Origin: Cerasicoccus frondis
GTDB lineage: Bacteria > Verrucomicrobiota > Verrucomicrobiia > Opitutales > Cerasicoccaceae
Length of the DNA stretch: 64,000 nucleotides
Reading direction: 5' to 3'
NCBI GenBank assembly: GCA_031296915.1
Contig: JAVDPC010000009.1
Location: forward strand, 62,001-126,000
Position 1 is the first letter of the stretch, and every line of letters begins with the position of its first letter. Under the pieces are notes generated by a model. The model made no database searches and had not been told where the DNA came from. It saw nothing but the letters and a program-made list of their open reading frames with translations. Both the position numbers and the translations under genes were made by a program. This document shows, piece after piece, positions 60,347 to 64,000 of the stretch.

Positions 60347-61615
60347 CTAGACATGGCTCAATGCGCCAGCGTCGATGTCCGCCCGGCAGCCAAAGGGAGC
60401 CTGGGCAATGTCTGCCAAAGAGATTTCACCAGCGGACAACTTGAGACGAAGCTCTGAGTCGAAGGTCTCTGAATGCTCTTGGGCTAGCGCCTCGCGCCAT
60501 GGCAAATACTCGGCGCCCGCATTCAACGTCGCGGCGGTCGCAGAGACCGAATCGAGCCCCAGCGCCATGGTCACGGAAAGCTCAGCCAACTGCGCCAGCG
60601 GCAAATCAAAGCTCAACGGCCCGCCTGCCAACGTCCATTTGCCAATCGGCTCCCGGTCCCGACGAGCCCCCAAAAGACAGGCGTCAACAAGACTAGGAAT
60701 GACGCCTCGCGCCGGTCGGCAAACCGTGCCCGCATAGCCCCACTCCAGCGCACGGGCGCAAGCGCCGGGACTGTCATCGGACTCGTCTATCACAATGGGC
60801 GGGCGATCCGGCCACTCCGCGAAAAGCGCGACGGCGGCATTGGTCAGTGAGGCTTCCTTCGGAAAAGGCTGCTCGATGTATGCAATGCTCCGGCTCAATT
60901 TTCTCAACTCATTGACCGGCTTCATTCCGGAAACAAGCGCAAGCAAATCACTAGTCTGCGTAAAGGCGCCGTTACCTTCCAAACTGATCGAATAGCGTCC
61001 ATTGATGCCGTCTAAAACCTCCGCAACCGAAATCAAGCGCACGAGATCCGCCGAAGGTTGCCCGGACAAACCAATGCTGAATTGGCGGACCCCATTCCGG
61101 ACCGCAGCCTCCACCTCGGCCATAGGCATTCCTTCCGAAACAGCAAACTGCACCTTGAGCGAATCGGTCTTGACTGGCTCCAGAAGCTCCTGAGGCTGCC
61201 GCCCCTTCAGAGGCCGACATAGCTTTCCGAGTTCGACCTTGAAGTCGTTGTCCCTCAGGCAGTTCGCAAATGGTTTGGACAGCGACCGGCAAAAGCCGTC
61301 CATCAGCGCACGCTCGATCAGCGCCAAACCAAAGGCCGCCGCCTGCGCAGGCTTCTCATTGGTTTTTTGCCAAGAGTATAGCGCATCGCGCAACTGTAGC
61401 CAAAAGCTGAAAACGCTGCCTGCACGCACCTCAGTCGCCAGTCGGGCGGCCTGCTGAGCAGCCTGAAGATATTCTGGCTCATCAGCTGGAGGGCGGATGA
61501 CGGCGCAACTACGCGCAGCACGCCCCTCGCCCAATGTAAAAGTTAAAAAACAGATCAGGGCAGTTTCGTCGGGGGTATTGAACCGGTTTATGGAAGAGCG
61601 TCGGACACGGATCAT
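60347..61615 (-). CDS. Divergent enolase-superfamily (mandelate racemase-like) protein
   Basis: The 422-residue protein has a barrel domain with three candidate acidic metal ligands at the usual strand ends: Glu in YSISLEGNGAF, Glu in IAYIEQPFP and Asp/Glu in PIVIDESDDS. A Lys-containing strand end, SLKVQFAVSEG, may supply one catalytic base. The N-terminal capping part is atypical and rich in Ala/Arg. Muconate cycloisomerase, dipeptide epimerase or o-succinylbenzoate synthase-like roles are possible; none can be picked. It lies 45 bp downstream of the halogenase-like gene and may belong to the same pathway. Confidence 0.6.
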   Translation of the reverse strand: MIRVRRSSINRFNTPDETALICFLTFTLGEGRAARSCAVIRPPADEPEYLQAAQQAARLATEVRAGSVFSFWLQLRDALYSWQKTNEKPAQAAAFGLALIERALMDGFCRSLSKPFANCLRDNDFKVELGKLCRPLKGRQPQELLEPVKTDSLKVQFAVSEGMPMAEVEAAVRNGVRQFSIGLSGQPSADLVRLISVAEVLDGINGRYSISLEGNGAFTQTSDLLALVSGMKPVNELRKLSRSIAYIEQPFPKEASLTNAAVALFAEWPDRPPIVIDESDDSPGACARALEWGYAGTVCRPARGVIPSLVDACLLGARRDREPIGKWTLAGGPLSFDLPLAQLAELSVTMALGLDSVSATAATLNAGAEYLPWREALAQEHSETFDSELRLKLSAGEISLADIAQAPFGCRADIDAGALSHV

Positions 61616-61660
61616 GGGGCGGTTCTACGTTGCCACTGCGCCTGCGCCAAGCGCAAACGA

Positions 61661-62905
61661 TCAGCTAAGTTCCACTAAAGGCACAATCGGCAAACGGCGA
61701 TTGAGACGGCAAATCAGGCAAAACAAATTAAAGCGCCACCAAAGGCCGAAATCCAGATTGGTATGCCCGGCGATGACCGCATTGACTGCGGCAAACATCT
61801 GGCAGCGGTTCGATGGGCTCATGAAAACCGATATCCCATGCGGATCGTAAAACAGGCTGACCAACCGACGCATCACGGCGACATTCTTACTCAAACGGCG
61901 ATGGTATGCTTGCTGCTCGGCAGGCGTAAGTCGCCTGGCGGCTCGAGCCTGCCCGCTTAATAATTCCACCACGTGTTCGGCGGACGCAAACGCCAAAAAA
62001 ATTCCCGAAGAAAAGACTGGGTCCAAAAAACAGGCCGCATCGCCAAGCAAAAACCAATTCTCACCAGCAAACTGCGGCTGCCGAAACGAGTAATCCGCCT
62101 CTACCCGGAAATGCCCGACTGATTCGGCGCCCGCCATCCAATCGCGCATGAATGAATTGGACTCTACTTGCTCTTGAAAAATTTCCTCAGGACGCTTGCG
62201 GCTGGCGTTACCCATCGTCACCAGACCAACCGAAGTGCGTTCGTCATCAATTGGGATCGACCAAAACCAACCATCGGGCACGCGCACCACGGTGATATTA
62301 CCCGCCTCACGTCCAGCTCTACGCCTAACGCCTCGAAAGTGGCTGTAGACCGCAAAGCGCTTGGGCAAGTCATCATAGCCAGATGGTTTTAAGCCGAGAT
62401 GTCGTGGGAGAATCCCTCCCCTCCCCGTGCCGTCAAGCAACCAGTTTGCCTGGGCATTGTCTCCGGTGGAGAGTTGTGCGATCCATCCGCCTTGTTCCTG
62501 CGAGAGCGAATTAATCGCCACTGGTTGCCGAACGTCACAGCCGACTTCGATGGCGCGATCACGCAATAACTGATCGAAGCGTGAGCGCTCCACCTCGTAA
62601 GTAAATTCATAGCCTGGCACGTAGCCGTTGGCAAAGACGTTGTGCACCATCTGCGAGCCATCGCCATACAAGAACTCCGCACCGTATTTTCGCAGAAAGC
62701 CAAGCTCATCCATACGCTCCCAGACACCCAGCTTTTTCAGCATTCGGTTTACGGCGGGGATGAGGGACTCGCCAACATGAAAACGAGGATATGCCTGCTT
62801 CTCAACGATCAATACACGATGGCCAGCCTGCGCCAACAAAATGCCCGCTGCCGCTCCTGCGGGTCCAGCTCCAGCGATCAGGCAATCATAACGGGCATCG
62901 GGCAT
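61661..62905 (-). CDS. Flavin-dependent halogenase-like oxidoreductase
   Basis: The 414-residue protein starts with a FAD-binding GAGPAGAAAGILLAQAG. It has FHVGESLIPAVNRMLKKLG, a Lys in LRKYGAEFLYGDG at the place of the catalytic Lys in flavin halogenases, and GWFWSIPIDDE, which fits the WxWxIP halogenase motif. A second FAD motif is FLLGDAACFLDPVFSSGI. Relatives chlorinate or brominate phenolic or pyrrole acids, often on carrier proteins, and some take part in xanthomonadin-type pigment formation. It is 27 bp downstream of the chorismatase gene, supporting an aromatic substrate. Confidence 0.82.
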   Translation of the reverse strand: MPDARYDCLIAGAGPAGAAAGILLAQAGHRVLIVEKQAYPRFHVGESLIPAVNRMLKKLGVWERMDELGFLRKYGAEFLYGDGSQMVHNVFANGYVPGYEFTYEVERSRFDQLLRDRAIEVGCDVRQPVAINSLSQEQGGWIAQLSTGDNAQANWLLDGTGRGGILPRHLGLKPSGYDDLPKRFAVYSHFRGVRRRAGREAGNITVVRVPDGWFWSIPIDDERTSVGLVTMGNASRKRPEEIFQEQVESNSFMRDWMAGAESVGHFRVEADYSFRQPQFAGENWFLLGDAACFLDPVFSSGIFLAFASAEHVVELLSGQARAARRLTPAEQQAYHRRLSKNVAVMRRLVSLFYDPHGISVFMSPSNRCQMFAAVNAVIAGHTNLDFGLWWRFNLFCLICRLNRRLPIVPLVELS

Positions 62906-62932
62906 AGAAAGCAGGGTTGCGTGGTTGCCCCA

Positions 62933-63841
62933 TTAGGTCAAGGCGGCCGGCCATGATAGTTCGACCTCCACCAGCAGTTCGCTGCGGCAAATATCGGAAC
63001 GCACAATGTTGATGCGATCTTCAGAGCTCCAAGCATGCCCCTTAATCCAAGACATTACCGCCTCGGCGTCTTCAGCATGACGCACATAAGCGCGGGCGGA
63101 TGCAGGGCCGACTTGCGAAATATCCTGCCCGAGGGAGCCAACGCTTTCGGCAATGATACGATCCAGGTTTTCGCCGGTTATTTCCAATTGGCCGTGCAAA
63201 TCACCCTCAGCGATGCTGTCGGAACCGCGCACCGAGGCCGTACCTGAAATATACAACGCAGGCGACTCACCGGGCACGTAGGAAGAACGGCTAAAACTTG
63301 GCGCGCGGGGACCATAGCGCAACGGGTAATTATACGCTGGCTCCTGTAGCGGATTCTCCTGGTGGAGCGCCCGGCGATGGGTCGCCATGCCGATCACCAC
63401 CAGAAATGTTCCGTCAATGCCCACCGCAGATGCCGAACAGAACGATTCATTTGCGCGGGCGCCAAACTGCTCAACAAACGCATCATGCCGCCCCACACAA
63501 AAAGCACGGTAGTTTTCCAGGCCCTCGACATGCTCATTGATCGCGGGCACGAAATTCCAAAAGCGCACCATTTGCGCATCTGAAAAATCGGCGAGCATAC
63601 GCTGGTACAGGCCCTCGACATTCTGTGCCAATGAATTGCCAACGGGCACGCAGTAGGCTGAGGTCAGCCAGCCGTTGCTTTCGGCCAGGAAATGCTCCGA
63701 CGAGCGCTCGAATACATCCAGCTCCCCCTGACAAATCGTCTCATGACCAGGCCCCAACAGTAAAGGCGTCGCCAAAAAAATCTGACCATTATCAGGGTCC
63801 AGCCCTGACTCCTTTGCTCCAAAAACAACCCGAACGGGCAT
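62933..63841 (-). CDS. Chorismatase (FkbO/Hyg5/XanB2-like)
   Basis: The 302-residue protein resembles chorismate-hydrolysing enzymes that give 3-hydroxybenzoate or a dihydro-acid. Visible marks are FWNFVPAINEHVEGLENYRA, VGRHDAFVEQFG and YISGTASVRGSDSIAEGDLH followed by QLEITGENLDRIIAE, which fit the order of motifs in XanB2 and FkbO. In xanthomonadin and aryl-polyene producers such an enzyme makes the aromatic starter. Together with the halogenase-like gene it suggests a pigment cluster that continues to the right. It has no leader peptide. Confidence 0.75.
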   Translation of the reverse strand: MPVRVVFGAKESGLDPDNGQIFLATPLLLGPGHETICQGELDVFERSSEHFLAESNGWLTSAYCVPVGNSLAQNVEGLYQRMLADFSDAQMVRFWNFVPAINEHVEGLENYRAFCVGRHDAFVEQFGARANESFCSASAVGIDGTFLVVIGMATHRRALHQENPLQEPAYNYPLRYGPRAPSFSRSSYVPGESPALYISGTASVRGSDSIAEGDLHGQLEITGENLDRIIAESVGSLGQDISQVGPASARAYVRHAEDAEAVMSWIKGHAWSSEDRINIVRSDICRSELLVEVELSWPAALT

Positions 63842-64000
63842 AACTGCATCAGGGGTTTAACGTGTCGATTGCATTCGCGACAAAGCGCAGGTGGCAGAGT
63901 TTTGACTTCGAAGGTCTAAAGTGAAAAGTCATCTGACAGAAAGCAGGCATAGCAGTATGTTGATTCATCAAAGCAGTCGGTAACCAAGTTATTTCTCGGC
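63842..64000. other. Right edge, no gene seen
   Basis: The last 159 bp have no supported coding sequence or clear signal. They probably hold the promoter of the chorismatase operon. Confidence 0.4.

Overview
This 64 kb window looks like chromosome from a Gram-negative member of the Verrucomicrobiota, most likely a marine or salt-tolerant Opitutae lineage. That is inferred from three surface proteins with C-terminal PEP-CTERM sorting tails, giant proteins with autotransporter-type beta repeats, a pseudopilin with an FTLVELL cleavage site, de novo glycine betaine synthesis, small secreted proteins of a Verrucomicrobia-like kind, and intergenic inverted repeats that decode to peptides familiar from this phylum (HRRDACAT, TGVSPV). 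No rRNA, tRNA, CRISPR array, prophage or intact insertion sequence was seen.

Layout. 1-5127: a glycine-rich giant autotransporter on the minus strand that runs off the left edge. 5.4-7.5 kb: pyrF, a VOC protein and a pseudopilin. 7.7-10.9 kb: an operon for glycine betaine (glycine/sarcosine methyltransferase, sarcosine/dimethylglycine methyltransferase, BCCT transporter) with 4-bp overlaps at both junctions. 11.2-14.1 kb: an AraC regulator divergent from a sugar dehydrogenase and isomerase pair. 14.1-18 kb: a palindromic MITE-like element, rnhC, about 1 kb of repeats, and murJ. 18-23.7 kb: phosphotransacetylase split into two genes, trpF, a LolA-like protein, secG and parB. 23.7-31.1 kb: LysM protein, fmt, a mutarotase-fold protein, then a pgi / coiled-coil / lipoprotein / rsmI / ppx operon. 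31.2-32.4 kb: trpA and a repeat cluster.

32.8-51.9 kb is the most distinctive block. A minus-strand operon starts with an NtrC-type sigma-54 response regulator and continues with a membrane glycosyltransferase, an outer-membrane beta-barrel, a Wzc-like tyrosine autokinase, an unknown protein and a pseudouridine synthase. Divergent from it lie two tandem paralogous lectin-plus-beta-repeat PEP-CTERM proteins of about 1,730 residues. This resembles the exopolysaccharide/PEP-CTERM partnership known in other phyla. Four genes of the block contain 7-8 base G/C runs.

52-64 kb: a Mini-III-like RNase, a long purF, a PEP-CTERM serine hydrolase, an HNH endonuclease, argA, a methyltransferase, alr, and at the right edge a chorismatase, a flavin halogenase-like enzyme and an enolase-superfamily protein. 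The last three look like one end of an aryl-polyene-type pigment cluster.

Intergenic spaces are rich in inverted repeats of at least six kinds. These, the poly-G tracts and the tandem giant adhesins are the least explained parts of the window.
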